A stretch of DNA of 64,000 nucleotides from NCBI GenBank assembly GCA_052400625.1, contig JBQTGH010000006.1; one strand, 5' to 3'. The notes beneath the pieces were generated by a model. That model did no database searches and was not told the origin of the DNA. It saw nothing but the letters and a program-made list of their open reading frames with translations. Every line of letters starts with the position of its first letter. Position 1 is the first letter of the stretch. Position numbers and translations under genes: made by a program. This document shows positions 18,674-28,382 of this stretch, one piece after another. The DNA is from Thermophagus sp052400625. Lineage in GTDB: Bacteria; Bacteroidota; Bacteroidia; Bacteroidales; Marinilabiliaceae.

Positions 18674-19327
18674 ATGAAAAAACTGTTTATTCCTGTTTTT
18701 GTACTTTCTTTTGCAACCCTAGTAATGTCTGCCCAAAGTCCCGAAGTTATTAAAGCCGGGAATATATTGGATCAAGTCAGTAAAATGATTCAATCCTGTA
18801 ACTCCATTAAAGCTGATTTTACTTTTATCATGGAAAACACGCAGGCCGACATTTCCGATTCTCACCAGGGAACCATATTAATAGCAGGGGATAAATACAA
18901 AGCATCGGTGATGAATGTGGACAGTTATTATGACGGACAAACCCTTTGGACATATCTTAAAGAGGTGGATGAAGTCAATATTTCCAATCCTGACCCATCG
19001 GATGAGACAACCTTAAGCCCTTCTACCATTTTCAACCTGTCTAAAAAAGGGTTTCGCTATATTTTCGCAGGTGAAGAAACCCTTAAAGGAGAAAAAGTTA
19101 ATATTGTGGATCTCTTCCCCGAAGAGAGAGACAAACCCTACTCAAGGATTAAAGTTTACATCAAGGTAAAAAATAATCACATCTCCAAAATCACCCAGAT
19201 AGGTAAAGACGGTAACAACTACACTATAGATATTACCAGCATGGAAACCAATGTTCCATTTGATGCGGGCATGTTTGTTTTTGATCCTGCCAGTCATCCT
19301 AATGTAGAGATCATTGACATGAGGTAA
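18674..19327 (+). CDS. lolA: LolA-like outer-membrane lipoprotein carrier (217 aa)
   Basis: Periplasmic chaperone that carries lipoproteins between membranes. A signal peptide (residues 1-20) is followed by the LolA-type half-barrel: IKADFTFIMEN, GTILIAGDKYKA, YDGQTLWTYLKEVDEVNIS, then LSPSTIFNLSKKGFRY. The ftsK-lolA order is common in Bacteroidota, so the neighbour supports the call. The protein is somewhat divergent from proteobacterial LolA, as usual in this phylum. Confidence 0.85.
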   Translation: MKKLFIPVFVLSFATLVMSAQSPEVIKAGNILDQVSKMIQSCNSIKADFTFIMENTQADISDSHQGTILIAGDKYKASVMNVDSYYDGQTLWTYLKEVDEVNISNPDPSDETTLSPSTIFNLSKKGFRYIFAGEETLKGEKVNIVDLFPEERDKPYSRIKVYIKVKNNHISKITQIGKDGNNYTIDITSMETNVPFDAGMFVFDPASHPNVEIIDMR

Positions 19328-19499
19328 TACCAATTCCACGATGGATACGATTTTTGCTCTATCCGGGAATTGACAGCTTCAGCATTCCATTCCACCTATT
19401 TCTTAAGGAAAATATCACAGATCCCGGGCTTTAGATTTATTCTATTTCCCGGTTTTTTATGGCTTTTTGGATCATATAACCAATCAAAACATAATTGAT

Positions 19500-20435
19500 A
19501 TGGAAATCATAGTTAATGAGTTGAATCATTTTTACGGCCCTCAGAAGGCGCTTGATCAGCTCTCCTTCAAGGTTAGAACCGGGGAAATCCTTGGTTTTTT
19601 GGGGCCTAATGGTGCCGGGAAGACCACTACGATGAAGGCCATTACCGGTTATTTGACCCCTACCGAAGGGGATGTGCTGATTGATGGGATCAGTGTTACA
19701 CAACATCCTGAAAAGACCAAGCAAACCATCGGGTATTTACCCGAAAACAACCCGCTCTACGGCGATATGCCGGTGATTGATTACCTCCTATTTGCCGGTA
19801 AACTGCAAGGACTGGAGGGCGATAAGCTCGTTGAAAGGGTTCGCGAAATGGTCAGAGTGTGTGGCCTTAATTCGGAAAAACACAAAAAAATCGGCGAACT
19901 GTCTAAAGGATATCGCCAACGGGTCGGGCTGGCTCAAGCCCTGATTCATGATCCACAAGTGCTGATACTGGATGAGCCAACCACCGGGTTGGACCCCAAC
20001 CAAATCATTGAGATACGGGAACTTATTCGACAAATAGGAAAAGAGAAAACCGTATTGCTGAGTTCTCATATCCTCGCCGAAGTGGAAGCCACCTGCGACC
20101 GGGTACTTATCGTCAATAAAGGTCGTCTGGTTGCCGATGGCACACCTGAAGAACTAAGAAAACAAGCCAGCGGGCATGAAATCCTTCATGTCTCCATCGG
20201 TGGTGAGGAAGATAGCAATAAAGTGTTTAAAGCCCTGCAGGAAATTCCTCAGGTAGCAGTAGTAGATTTCCGCACCGATAAAAAAAGCGGATTCGAAGTA
20301 CAAAGCAAGCCCGGTGAAAGTTCGGCCAAAAATATTTTCGATTTATGTGTTAGCAAGGGTTGGTATTTGACCGAGCTTACCCCCTTTGAGAAGAATCTTG
20401 AAGATATTTTCCGCGAAGTAACCAAAGAGCATTAA
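19500..20435 (+). CDS. ABC transporter ATP-binding protein, GldA-like (311 aa)
   Basis: Complete ABC ATPase: Walker A GPNGAGKTT, Q-loop region IGYLPENNPLYG, signature LSKGYRQRVGLAQAL, Walker B VLILDEPTTGLDP and the switch histidine in SSHILAE. A C-terminal extension of about 90 residues is typical of GldA/ABC-2-type ATPases. I use the ATG at 19500; an upstream in-frame start adds poorly conserved residues. It is the first of four genes with matching permease and auxiliary subunits. Confidence 0.9.
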   Translation: MEIIVNELNHFYGPQKALDQLSFKVRTGEILGFLGPNGAGKTTTMKAITGYLTPTEGDVLIDGISVTQHPEKTKQTIGYLPENNPLYGDMPVIDYLLFAGKLQGLEGDKLVERVREMVRVCGLNSEKHKKIGELSKGYRQRVGLAQALIHDPQVLILDEPTTGLDPNQIIEIRELIRQIGKEKTVLLSSHILAEVEATCDRVLIVNKGRLVADGTPEELRKQASGHEILHVSIGGEEDSNKVFKALQEIPQVAVVDFRTDKKSGFEVQSKPGESSAKNIFDLCVSKGWYLTELTPFEKNLEDIFREVTKEH

Positions 20436-20448
20436 AACCATTAGATCT

Positions 20449-21171
20449 ATGAATAAAATATTGATTATTACTTCAAAAGAATTCCGTAGCTACTTCGACT
20501 CCCTGATGGCATACATCATGTTGTTCATCTTTCTGGGACTGACAGGTTTCTTCACCTGGCTCTACGGAACCGACGTGTTTTATACCAATACGGCCAGTCT
20601 GGCTCCTTTTTTTCAAACCGCCTACTGGACGTTGTTCCTGTTCATCCCCGCCCTTACCATGAAACATATTGCGGAGGAGCTTAAAACAGGAACCATAGAG
20701 CTGTTGCTCACAAAACCCGTTTCCTACTGGCAGGTTATTGTGGGAAAATTCTTGGCCACATGGCTGTTGATTGCCGTCAGCCTGGCACTTACATTGCCTT
20801 GGTATATCACTCTTGCCAATCTGGGACCTATAGATCACGGAACCGTCATTACAGGGTATCTGGGGCTGTTGCTCATGAGTGGTACTTACATCAGTATCGG
20901 CATCTTTACCAGTAGTCTCACACAAAATCAAATTGTGGCTTTCCTCCTGGCTCTTATTGGAGGTATCTTTTTTCAAATATTATTCAGCATGCTGGCTTCC
21001 GTCTTTGATGGTACATTGGGCCACATCTTCGAATTCCTCGACCTGAGAGGACATTACGACAATGTAACAAGAGGTATTGTGGACAGCCGCGACTTTATCT
21101 ATTTCCTGTCTGTCATCTTTGTATCACTTGCCGGTGCCGAAGCATCTTTACTAAAAAAGAACCTGAACTAA
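20449..21171 (+). CDS. ABC-2 type permease, GldF-like (240 aa)
   Basis: Six hydrophobic segments with the ABC-2 permease layout: FRSYFDSLMAYIMLF at the start, then PALTMKHIAEELKTGTIELLLTKPVS, the conserved cytoplasmic loop of this family. It begins 13 bases after the ATPase gene. It is homologous to GldF of gliding bacteria, but this gene set also occurs in non-gliders, so motility is not implied. Confidence 0.88.
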   Translation: MNKILIITSKEFRSYFDSLMAYIMLFIFLGLTGFFTWLYGTDVFYTNTASLAPFFQTAYWTLFLFIPALTMKHIAEELKTGTIELLLTKPVSYWQVIVGKFLATWLLIAVSLALTLPWYITLANLGPIDHGTVITGYLGLLLMSGTYISIGIFTSSLTQNQIVAFLLALIGGIFFQILFSMLASVFDGTLGHIFEFLDLRGHYDNVTRGIVDSRDFIYFLSVIFVSLAGAEASLLKKNLN

Positions 21172-21183
21172 AGTTTGAATAAT

Positions 21184-22689
21184 ATGACAAAGTCAAAACT
21201 CAAAAATATATTATTGCTACTGACAGGTATTGTGATTCTGGTCAACCTGATCAGTGATAATCTTTATCTACGGTTAGACTTCACCGAAGACCAGCGTTAC
21301 ACTTTGAGTCAAAGTACCCTCGACATCCTGCGTGACCTGCAGGATCCGGTGACCGTTACCGCTTATTTCTCTGAGGATCTCCAACCTCAGTTCGATCGGA
21401 TGCGACAAGACTTTAAAAACCTGCTCGAAGAATATGCCACCCGCTCCGATAACAAAGTGGTTTTTAGCTTTATTAATCCTAACGAAAGCGATGAACTGGA
21501 AAGCGAAGCCCAGCAAAATGGCATTCAGCCCCTGGTGATCTCTTCCCGTGAGAAAAACCAGGCCGTGCAAAAACGTGCCTATATGGGTGCTGTGATCAAC
21601 TATGGCGAAGGTATTGAAGTGATTCCTTTTCTGGAGCCCGGGGCGCAAATGGAATATGCTTTAACCATGGCCATTAAAAAGATGACCATTCCTGAAAAAC
21701 CACCTATAGGAATGATCTCTGGACATGGTGAACCGGGGATGGAAGAATTAAATGAAATCGTCTCCGAATTGCAGGTACTTTATGCCCCTGAAACCACCAC
21801 TCTGGATGACTCCATTGATCTGGCAAAATACAAAGCCTTGCTTTGGATTCGACCCACCGACAGCATCCCTCAGGCACATCTCGACAAAATTGACGCGTAT
21901 ATGCAAACCGGCGGTGATGTAATTCTGGCCGTCAATAAAGTAGAGGCCAATTTTAACAGTGGCATGGGACAAGACCTGTATACCGGTATTTCCAACTGGC
22001 TGGAAAATCATGGGGTGAAAATCAACTCTGATTTTCTAATCGATGCCAATTGCGGAAGTGTTACCATAAGACAACAGCAGGGACCTTTCGTTATCAATAC
22101 ACCTGTTTCTTTTCCCTATCTACCGGTTATATCTCAGTTCGCAGACCATCCCGTGGGAAAGGGGCTAAGCGCTGTGATGCTTCAGTTTGCGAGTTCGTTG
22201 GAGCCGGCCGATTCAACCTACAATTTCATTCCTCTGGCCTTCTCCAGTCAAAAATCGGATCTACAAAAGGCCCCCACATTCTTTAACTTCCAGAGAGAGT
22301 GGAGCGAATCTGATTTTAGTCGGTCCGAAATCCCTGTGGCAGCTCTGGCGGAAAATAAAAACAACCAAGCTATGGGACGCATTATCGTCTTTTCCGACGG
22401 CGATTTTGTCATTAATGGCACAGGACAAGAGGCCAGACAATTACAACCCGACAACATTTCACTGTTCGTCAATGCCGTTGACTATTTAAGTGATGACACC
22501 GGGTTAATGCAACTAAGAACCAAAAGCATCAAACACAGACCATTGGATCAGATTGAGGAAAGCAAACAGACCTGGTTGAAGACGCTCAACTTCGGGTTGC
22601 CTCTTCTGCTGATCATTATTATTGGATTTGTTAGGTATCAGCAAAGTATTAATCTCAGAAACAAAAGAAGGGAGGAGAACTATGCTTAG
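21184..22689 (+). CDS. GldG-like ABC auxiliary protein (501 aa)
   Basis: An N-terminal membrane anchor (KNILLLLTGIVILVNLISDN) and a C-terminal one (FGLPLLLIIIIGFVRY) flank a large periplasmic domain. That domain has the pattern of the GldG/ABC_transp_aux family: RLDFTEDQRYTLSQSTLDIL, DPVTVTAYFSEDL and an IGMISGHGEP loop. The usual partner of GldF-type permeases. An in-frame TTG at 21175 is an alternative start. Its 3' end overlaps the next gene by 8 bases, implying translational coupling. Confidence 0.87.
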   Translation: MTKSKLKNILLLLTGIVILVNLISDNLYLRLDFTEDQRYTLSQSTLDILRDLQDPVTVTAYFSEDLQPQFDRMRQDFKNLLEEYATRSDNKVVFSFINPNESDELESEAQQNGIQPLVISSREKNQAVQKRAYMGAVINYGEGIEVIPFLEPGAQMEYALTMAIKKMTIPEKPPIGMISGHGEPGMEELNEIVSELQVLYAPETTTLDDSIDLAKYKALLWIRPTDSIPQAHLDKIDAYMQTGGDVILAVNKVEANFNSGMGQDLYTGISNWLENHGVKINSDFLIDANCGSVTIRQQQGPFVINTPVSFPYLPVISQFADHPVGKGLSAVMLQFASSLEPADSTYNFIPLAFSSQKSDLQKAPTFFNFQREWSESDFSRSEIPVAALAENKNNQAMGRIIVFSDGDFVINGTGQEARQLQPDNISLFVNAVDYLSDDTGLMQLRTKSIKHRPLDQIEESKQTWLKTLNFGLPLLLIIIIGFVRYQQSINLRNKRREENYA

Positions 22690-23668
22690 AAAAATCAATG
22701 TCAAAACGCTGGCCATAACCTTCTTGGCCCTGGCTATTATATATGCCATTCAATTACTTACCGCCCCTAAAGGAACCGGCAACATGCCACAATCCATCAC
22801 TTCCTTTGTGGCAGACGACTGCAACAAAATTGTCATCAATCCCAAAGGGATGGATAAACCGAACATTATACTGGAAAAAAGAAACAACAAAGAATGGTTC
22901 GTGGCCGAAGAAAATTCCAATAACGAATTTGCCGCCGATTCCAACGTGGTAAAAAATCTGCTGAGAACAATGAGTCAACTCTCGCCCATGCGTATGGCGA
23001 CCCAAAACAAAGAACGCTGGAGCCAATTTGACGTTACCGACTCTGCAGGTATAGGCATTGCCTTCTACAACAAAAATGAGGTGCTGGCCGACCTTATTAT
23101 TGGTCGCTTCACCTACACTCAGTCACCCATGGCTGCGCAAATGGCGCAACGAAATCCCTATATGCGTCAAAATCCGGGAACCATGAGTACCTATGTCCGC
23201 AATCGTGACGAATCTGAGGTGTATGCTGTGGAAGGATTCCTTAGTTCTTCGGTAGGCACAGAAGTGGCGCGGTTCAGAGACAAATCGTTTTTTGCCATGC
23301 AAAACGGGATCATTGAACCGGTTGAGTTTTCCTTCTCATTTCCCGGCGATAGCTCTTTTGTGCTCACCAAACAGGAGGATCATTGGAACATTGGTAATGT
23401 TAAGGCCGATTCGGCATCGGTGGCCAAATTCCTGAACGGCATTCGGAATTTAAGAGTTAGTTCTTTTGCCCCTAAAAAGCCTCAAAACCCCTCGCATAAG
23501 GTGGTTATTAAAGGTGAAAACGGGGTCGTTTCCGCCATCGAGGCCCTGTATGATAATGATTCTACCGTGATCTTTTCAAGCCAGTATCCCGATAATCTGG
23601 CGCTGGATAAAAATCATTATCTGTTCGATAAAATTTTCGTATCTAAAAATGATTTGCTGAAAGAGTAA
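22682..23668 (+). CDS. DUF4340 domain protein (328 aa)
   Basis: One N-terminal membrane helix (TLAITFLALAIIYAIQLLTA), then a periplasmic region with DUF4340 features: NKIVINPKGMDKPNIILEKRNNKEWFV, VVKNLLRTMSQL, and a second related segment with SFVLTKQEDHWNIG. These proteins routinely follow GldG-like genes, here with an 8-base overlap. The four proteins probably form one membrane complex of unknown substrate. Confidence 0.85.
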   Translation: MLRKINVKTLAITFLALAIIYAIQLLTAPKGTGNMPQSITSFVADDCNKIVINPKGMDKPNIILEKRNNKEWFVAEENSNNEFAADSNVVKNLLRTMSQLSPMRMATQNKERWSQFDVTDSAGIGIAFYNKNEVLADLIIGRFTYTQSPMAAQMAQRNPYMRQNPGTMSTYVRNRDESEVYAVEGFLSSSVGTEVARFRDKSFFAMQNGIIEPVEFSFSFPGDSSFVLTKQEDHWNIGNVKADSASVAKFLNGIRNLRVSSFAPKKPQNPSHKVVIKGENGVVSAIEALYDNDSTVIFSSQYPDNLALDKNHYLFDKIFVSKNDLLKE

Positions 23669-23745
23669 GGCTCTTCTTCCACCCTTCTTGGGGTTAACGC
23701 GTCGTTGATAGCCGAAACTATGGATGAAGGATGTGGATAGAGTTC

Positions 23746-23827
23746 GAAAAAGCTCTGTGGAACCCGGGTGCTTCTACACAAATCAATGTGGTTGCTCAAT
23801 TTTGGCCGGTTGCACAGAGCTTTTTTA
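23746..23827 (+). terminator. Long-loop hairpin terminator, possible structured RNA
   Basis: AAAAGCTCTGTG (ending about 23759) pairs with CACAGAGCTTTT (about 23813-23824), followed by a T-run. The roughly 50-base loop is GC-rich for this region and contains a small CACA/TGTG hairpin. It lies about 80 bases past the DUF4340 stop codon. The perfect 12-bp stem with a structured loop is more elaborate than an ordinary terminator. Confidence 0.65.
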
Positions 23828-23940
23828 TTGATTACACTGTAAAGTTCTCACCTCGGTAAAAGCCTCCAACGAACCATCTATTTTCTGTTCTTTTAGCCCG
23901 AATTCTTCCCCCAACAGGACTAAAAAAGCGCAACCCATAT

Positions 23941-23948
23941 TATCTTTG
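23941..23948 (+). promoter_or_regulatory. -7 element (TATCTTTG) for the BFD-like gene
   Basis: TATCTTTG matches the TAnnTTTG box, 23 bases before the ATG at 23971. The -33 element is not clear. Confidence 0.45.
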
Positions 23949-23970
23949 CCACCCAAAAACGCGTGATAAA

Positions 23971-24198
23971 ATGACTCAGCTCATATGTATTTGCAATAAA
24001 GTAACGACTAAGGATGTCAAAAAAATACTTTCCCATCACCCCCATGCCGATTTGGAAGATATCATTCGAATAACATCTGCCGCCTCGTCCTGTGGCCGAT
24101 GCAAGGGGGAATTAACCGCCTATGTGGAAAAAACAAAACAAGAAATATCGCAAAAAGACAATACGGGACAGCTGACACTTCCTTTCGACTTCTCATAA
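23971..24198 (+). CDS. BFD-like [2Fe-2S]-binding protein (75 aa)
   Basis: Small protein with C-x-C near residues 6-8 and C-x2-C near 41-44 (SSCGRCKGEL). This is the cysteine spacing of the bacterioferritin-associated ferredoxin-like (Fer2_BFD) domain that holds a 2Fe-2S cluster. The likely role is electron transfer or iron release. It has its own promoter-like box and shares a terminator with the converging decarboxylase operon. No bacterioferritin gene is adjacent. Confidence 0.85.
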   Translation: MTQLICICNKVTTKDVKKILSHHPHADLEDIIRITSAASSCGRCKGELTAYVEKTKQEISQKDNTGQLTLPFDFS

Positions 24199-24236
24199 AA
24201 AAAGAGGCTTCCCGAAACCGGAAAACCTCTTTCTAC
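24197..24236. terminator. Bidirectional terminator between convergent genes
   Basis: AAAGAGG (24201-24207) pairs with CCTCTTT (24226-24232), and an inner TCC/GGA pair closes the loop. An A-run on the left and T-rich right side let it serve both the BFD-like gene and the decarboxylase operon. Confidence 0.7.
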
Positions 24237-24260
24237 AATCAACCAATTACTAATACGAAA

Positions 24261-25514
24261 CTACATAAGGAAACTCAACATCATACCTGCTGCTACCGCC
24301 GAACCAATAACCCCCGATACGTTGGGTGCCATGGCGTGCATGAGCAGGTGGTTGGTAGGATCATTCTTAAGCCCTTCGTGCTGAACCACACGTGCGCTGT
24401 CAGGTACTGCCGACACTCCGGCTGCTCCAATCATCGGATTTATTTTATTCCCTTGACGCAGGAACAGGTTCATTATTTTGGCAAATAACAATCCTCCAGC
24501 GGTGGCTATAATAAAGGATGCAGCACCTAGAACAAAGATCTTGATAGATTCACTGGTCAAGAATACGCTGGCCTGGGTAGAAGCACCAACAGTGATCCCC
24601 AACAAAATCGTAACGATATCGATCAGTTTTGTTCGGGCCGTTTCTGCCAACCGTTCGGTCACACCACACTCCTTCATCAAATTACCGAAAAACAGCATCC
24701 CCAACAGAGGTAGCGCCGTAGGTGAAATAAAGAGAGTCAGCAATAGACCAATCAGTGGGAACAGAATCTTTTCTGTTTTGGAAACGGCACGCGGTGGTTT
24801 CATCTTTATCAGTCGCTCTTTCTTGGTGGTCATCAAACGAATGATGGGCGGCTGAATAACAGGCACCAAAGCCATATAGGAATATGCAGCAATGGCAATA
24901 CTACCAATCAAATGAGGCGCCAATTTGGAAGAGGAAAAGATGGCGGTAGGTCCGTCAGCTCCCCCAATGATGGAAATCGCACCCGCTTCATGGATTTCAA
25001 AACCCATGGCCATAGCTCCTACAAACGTACCAAAAACACCGATCTGGGCAGCTGCTCCCAACAGCATCAAACGGGGATTGGAAATCAACGATGAAAAATC
25101 GGTCATCGCTCCAATTCCCAGAAATATCAGCGGCGGATAGACCCCCTTGAGCACCCCGAAATAGAGATAATTAAGTACTGAGCCCTCTTCATAGATTCCT
25201 ATCTGGAATCCTTCTACAAACGGTATGTTTCCCAGCAAAATACCGGTACCTATCGGAACCAGCAATAGGGGTTCATAATTAAATCGAATAGCCAGAAAGA
25301 TAAAAAATAATCCCACGGCTATCATGATCAGGTTTCCCGCGGTAACATTGGAAAATCCTGTATATTGCCAAAAAGTATGCAGCCCTTTAATCAAGGCACT
25401 GCCACTTTCCACATGGTCGGGCGTTACATCCTGGGCAGAAATAGTGCCTCCGGTAAACATCGAAACCATAAACAACAGCCCGACTACTGTAAATACTGTT
25501 ACAAATTTTCTCAC
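24261..25514 (-). CDS. mmdB: Na+-translocating decarboxylase beta subunit (417 aa)
   Basis: Membrane subunit that couples decarboxylation of carboxybiotin to Na+ export. Many membrane helices and the family's hallmark loops are visible: IGGADGPTAIFSSSKLAP, and GVSAVPDSARVVQHEG with GMAPNV-like text near the end (HAMAPNVSGVIGSAVAAG). The N-terminus has an added signal-like segment ending TISAQ. The only start in frame is a GTG at 25514; a stop lies upstream. Last gene of the operon, terminating at the shared hairpin. The substrate is inferred from neighbours: methylmalonyl-CoA is more likely than oxaloacetate. Confidence 0.92.
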   Translation of the reverse strand: MRKFVTVFTVVGLLFMVSMFTGGTISAQDVTPDHVESGSALIKGLHTFWQYTGFSNVTAGNLIMIAVGLFFIFLAIRFNYEPLLLVPIGTGILLGNIPFVEGFQIGIYEEGSVLNYLYFGVLKGVYPPLIFLGIGAMTDFSSLISNPRLMLLGAAAQIGVFGTFVGAMAMGFEIHEAGAISIIGGADGPTAIFSSSKLAPHLIGSIAIAAYSYMALVPVIQPPIIRLMTTKKERLIKMKPPRAVSKTEKILFPLIGLLLTLFISPTALPLLGMLFFGNLMKECGVTERLAETARTKLIDIVTILLGITVGASTQASVFLTSESIKIFVLGAASFIIATAGGLLFAKIMNLFLRQGNKINPMIGAAGVSAVPDSARVVQHEGLKNDPTNHLLMHAMAPNVSGVIGSAVAAGMMLSFLM

Positions 25515-25575
25515 TTTAAACGATCTTTGGAAGAAGCTAAATAGCTCCGAGATTCAACAATCTGTAAAAAAGCTG

Positions 25576-26001
25576 TTATTCAATCACCATCAGCACATCG
25601 CTCTGAAGCACGGCATCGCCTTCTTTCACTTTAACCTCTTTCACGATACCGTCTTTGTCGGCCATGACATTGTTTTCCATTTTCATGGCTTCCATAATCA
25701 GAAGCGTATCACCTTTTTTAACGGCATCACCTTCTTTTGCCATTACTTTGAAGATGCTTCCCGGCAGCGGGGCAAGAATCTGATGGCCCCCGGCTGACGC
25801 CTTCTTAACGATGTGTCCTTCGCCGGGTTTAGGTTTTACCTCTTGACGAACCAGCTTCGGTGTTTTCACCTTTTTAACTTCCTGCTCTATTTCAATCGTA
25901 TAAGGGGTACCATTCACTTCAACGGTCGCAATATTGTCTTCAATATCTTTAACGCTAACATGGTATTTGTTCCCGTTTATGGAAAAATCAAATTTTTTCA
26001 T
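25576..26001 (-). CDS. mmdC: Biotin carboxyl carrier subunit (141 aa)
   Basis: The C-terminal 75 residues form a biotinyl domain with the biotin attachment site EAMKMEN, preceded by ILAPLPGSIFKV and followed by VKVKEGDAVLQSDVLM. The N-terminal part has a FSINGNKYHVSV/IATVEVNGTPYTIEI beta region linked by a lysine/proline-rich hinge. It shuttles the carboxyl group from the transferase to the membrane subunit. Located between the delta and beta subunit genes. Confidence 0.93.
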   Translation of the reverse strand: MKKFDFSINGNKYHVSVKDIEDNIATVEVNGTPYTIEIEQEVKKVKTPKLVRQEVKPKPGEGHIVKKASAGGHQILAPLPGSIFKVMAKEGDAVKKGDTLLIMEAMKMENNVMADKDGIVKEVKVKEGDAVLQSDVLMVIE

Positions 26002-26169
26002 AGGTATAAATAAGTCTAAGTTTTTGCCCTAATGAAACTTGAATAATCGTATTGAAAGCATTCATTTCAGCCTGCAGGCCAAAATCACACTCGTTTCTCC
26101 CTGCCGGCTTGCCACTGCCACTACGTGCGCTATAAACACGCAGGGCCGCAGCTGATTATCCGTTTCATC

Positions 26170-26535
26170 CTATCTTTTTGGCGGTAAAACGTTATTAATA
26201 TTATATATCTTCGAACTCCAGGGTGAATATCTTCTTTCTACCCGTTTGATGGTAATGATATTGCTCTCTTCATCATGCATCTCGTCAAAGTAGAGCGACA
26301 GAGCAAGACCGATCGCCGCATTCACTTCCCCGGCAATATATTGTTCTTCATCTCCCTGTTTTTCAACATATTTACCTTCTTTCTTCAACTTGCGCTTCAT
26401 ATGCATATCAAGCACTTTGGGCATTAATCGAAAGACAAATATCAGAAGTACCAGGGCTGTAAAGACCACGGAATAACCAACAACGGTGATCACCCATATC
26501 CGGGACCAGTTAACAGCATCTAATAAATGGATCAT
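26170..26535 (-). CDS. OadG-like decarboxylase delta/gamma subunit (121 aa)
   Basis: A single N-terminal membrane helix (WVITVVGYSVVFTALVLLIFVF) is followed by a charged cytoplasmic tail. This is the layout of the small OadG/MmdD anchor subunit that holds the complex together. It starts 10 bases after mmdA ends, so it is almost certainly cotranscribed. The tail lacks the proline/alanine-rich zinc-binding end of OadG in some other bacteria. Confidence 0.82.
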   Translation of the reverse strand: MIHLLDAVNWSRIWVITVVGYSVVFTALVLLIFVFRLMPKVLDMHMKRKLKKEGKYVEKQGDEEQYIAGEVNAAIGLALSLYFDEMHDEESNIITIKRVERRYSPWSSKIYNINNVLPPKR

Positions 26536-26545
26536 AATAATCTGT

Positions 26546-28105
26546 TTATAAAGGAATATTACTGTGTTTCTTAGGTGGATTGGTTAATTTTTTGGTCTGC
26601 AGACTTTGGAAACCGCGGATAATTCTGAACCGGGTATTTCGAGGTTCAATAACATCGTCGATATAACCATAGGATGCCGCCTGATAAGGATTGGCAAAAG
26701 CCTCTTTGTATTCTGCCTCTTTCTCAGCGACAAATTTCTTCCTCTCTTCAGGATCTTCGATTTTACTCAGTTTTCTGCCTTCCAATACTTCGATGGCTCC
26801 CGATGCCCCCATTACGGCAATTTCGGCCGAGGGCCAGGCATAATTCAAATCACCTCGCAATTGCTTACAGCTCATCACGTCGTGGGCTCCTCCATACGAC
26901 TTACGAAGCGTTATGGTCACCTTCGGTACCGTGGCTTCTCCATAGGCAAACATCAGTTTGGCACCATGCGTAATAATTCCGGCATATTCCTGACCACTTC
27001 CGGGCAAGAATCCGGGAACGTCAACCAATGTCAGGACCGGTATGTTGAAGGCATCACAGAACCTTACAAAGCGTGCTGCTTTACGCGATGCATCGGTGTC
27101 GAGTACGCCCGCCAGAAAGTTGGGCTGATTGGCCACAACACCTACTGAGGCACCCCCCATACGGCAGAATCCTACAATAATATTCTTGGCATAATTGCGG
27201 TGTACTTCCAAAAACTCGCCATCATCCACAATGGTATAAATCACCTCCTTCATATCGTAAGGCTGGTTGGGATTATCCGGTATGATGGTATTTAAACTAT
27301 CTTCTATACGATCGATGGGATCCTGGCATTCAACCAATGGCGGCTCTTCCAGATTGTTCTGAGGGAGATACGACAGAAGCTTGCGAATCAGCATAATGCC
27401 CTCTTCTTCATTTTCCAGCTCGAAGTGCGATACTCCTGATTTGGAGGAATGAACATGCGCTCCACCAAGGTCCTCTACGGAAATATCTTCTCCCGTAACG
27501 GTTTTAACCACTTTAGGACCGGTAACAAACATGTAACTGGTTTGCTGGGTCATCATGATAAAATCGGTCAGGGCCGGAGAATAGACAGCACCTCCTGCGC
27601 AAGGTCCGAAGATGGCTGAGATTTGGGGAACAACACCGGATGCCAGAATGTTACGTTCAAAGATCTCGGCATATCCGGCCAATGAGGTTACACCTTCTTG
27701 AATACGAGCGCCACCACTATCGTTGATGCCAATAACGGGTGCACCCACTTTCATGGCCATGTCCATCACTTTACATATCTTTTGTGCAAAGGTCTCCGAC
27801 AGTGAGCCACCAAATACGGTGAAATCTTGTGCAAACACATAAACCACGCGACCGTCGATGGTACCATGACCCGTTACAACACCATCACCCAGAATTTTAT
27901 TCTTTTCCATGCCGAAGTTGGTGCAACGGTGAGTCACAAACATGTCAAACTCTTCGAAACTACCATCGTCAAGTAGCATTTCGATCCTTTCGCGTGCGGT
28001 AAACTTACCCTTGCTGTGCTGGGACTCTATTCGTTTTTCTCCCCCGCCGAGCCGCGCCTTGTTACGCAGTTCAATTAAATGTTTTATTTTATCCTGATTC
28101 GCCAT
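26546..28105 (-). CDS. mmdA: Methylmalonyl-CoA decarboxylase alpha subunit / acyl-CoA carboxyltransferase (519 aa)
   Basis: Carboxyltransferase that moves the carboxyl group from methylmalonyl-CoA to biotin. Both halves of the fold are visible: DDGSFEEFDMFVTHRC, GINDSGGARIQEGV and FGPCAGGAVYSPALTDF in the N-terminal part, then LVDVPGFLPGSGQEYAGII and AWPSAEIAVMGASGA in the C-terminal part. Length and motifs match MmdA and PccB. The companion membrane subunits and the nearby epimerase favour the decarboxylase role in succinate-propionate metabolism, generating a sodium gradient. Confidence 0.93.
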   Translation of the reverse strand: MANQDKIKHLIELRNKARLGGGEKRIESQHSKGKFTARERIEMLLDDGSFEEFDMFVTHRCTNFGMEKNKILGDGVVTGHGTIDGRVVYVFAQDFTVFGGSLSETFAQKICKVMDMAMKVGAPVIGINDSGGARIQEGVTSLAGYAEIFERNILASGVVPQISAIFGPCAGGAVYSPALTDFIMMTQQTSYMFVTGPKVVKTVTGEDISVEDLGGAHVHSSKSGVSHFELENEEEGIMLIRKLLSYLPQNNLEEPPLVECQDPIDRIEDSLNTIIPDNPNQPYDMKEVIYTIVDDGEFLEVHRNYAKNIIVGFCRMGGASVGVVANQPNFLAGVLDTDASRKAARFVRFCDAFNIPVLTLVDVPGFLPGSGQEYAGIITHGAKLMFAYGEATVPKVTITLRKSYGGAHDVMSCKQLRGDLNYAWPSAEIAVMGASGAIEVLEGRKLSKIEDPEERKKFVAEKEAEYKEAFANPYQAASYGYIDDVIEPRNTRFRIIRGFQSLQTKKLTNPPKKHSNIPL

Positions 28106-28382
28106 ATTTTATGATTTTTGTTTGTTTCGACAATTCTTCAACTGATCGTTACTGTTTTGGATTCAAGACTCTTGAAAATCTGAACCATTTTACTCCGAAT
28201 CTTGATCCTGACGACTTTTATATTTTCATGGATGTTTCTATCAATAGTCCGATAAACGATTCGTCACTTTGACCATTTTTTAGTTATCATTTCAAGGCCA
28301 TGAATGAGGCCTTCCGGATGAAGCCTTAGCATTTACCGTTTCAGGCTGTAATTTACCGGACTATTGGTAATTTTTCAACATC

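Noticed and set aside
19500..23668. Gliding-motility locus
   Set aside because: The gldA/gldF/gldG-like genes with a DUF4340 partner are found in many non-gliding Bacteroidota. No other gld or spr gene is in the window.
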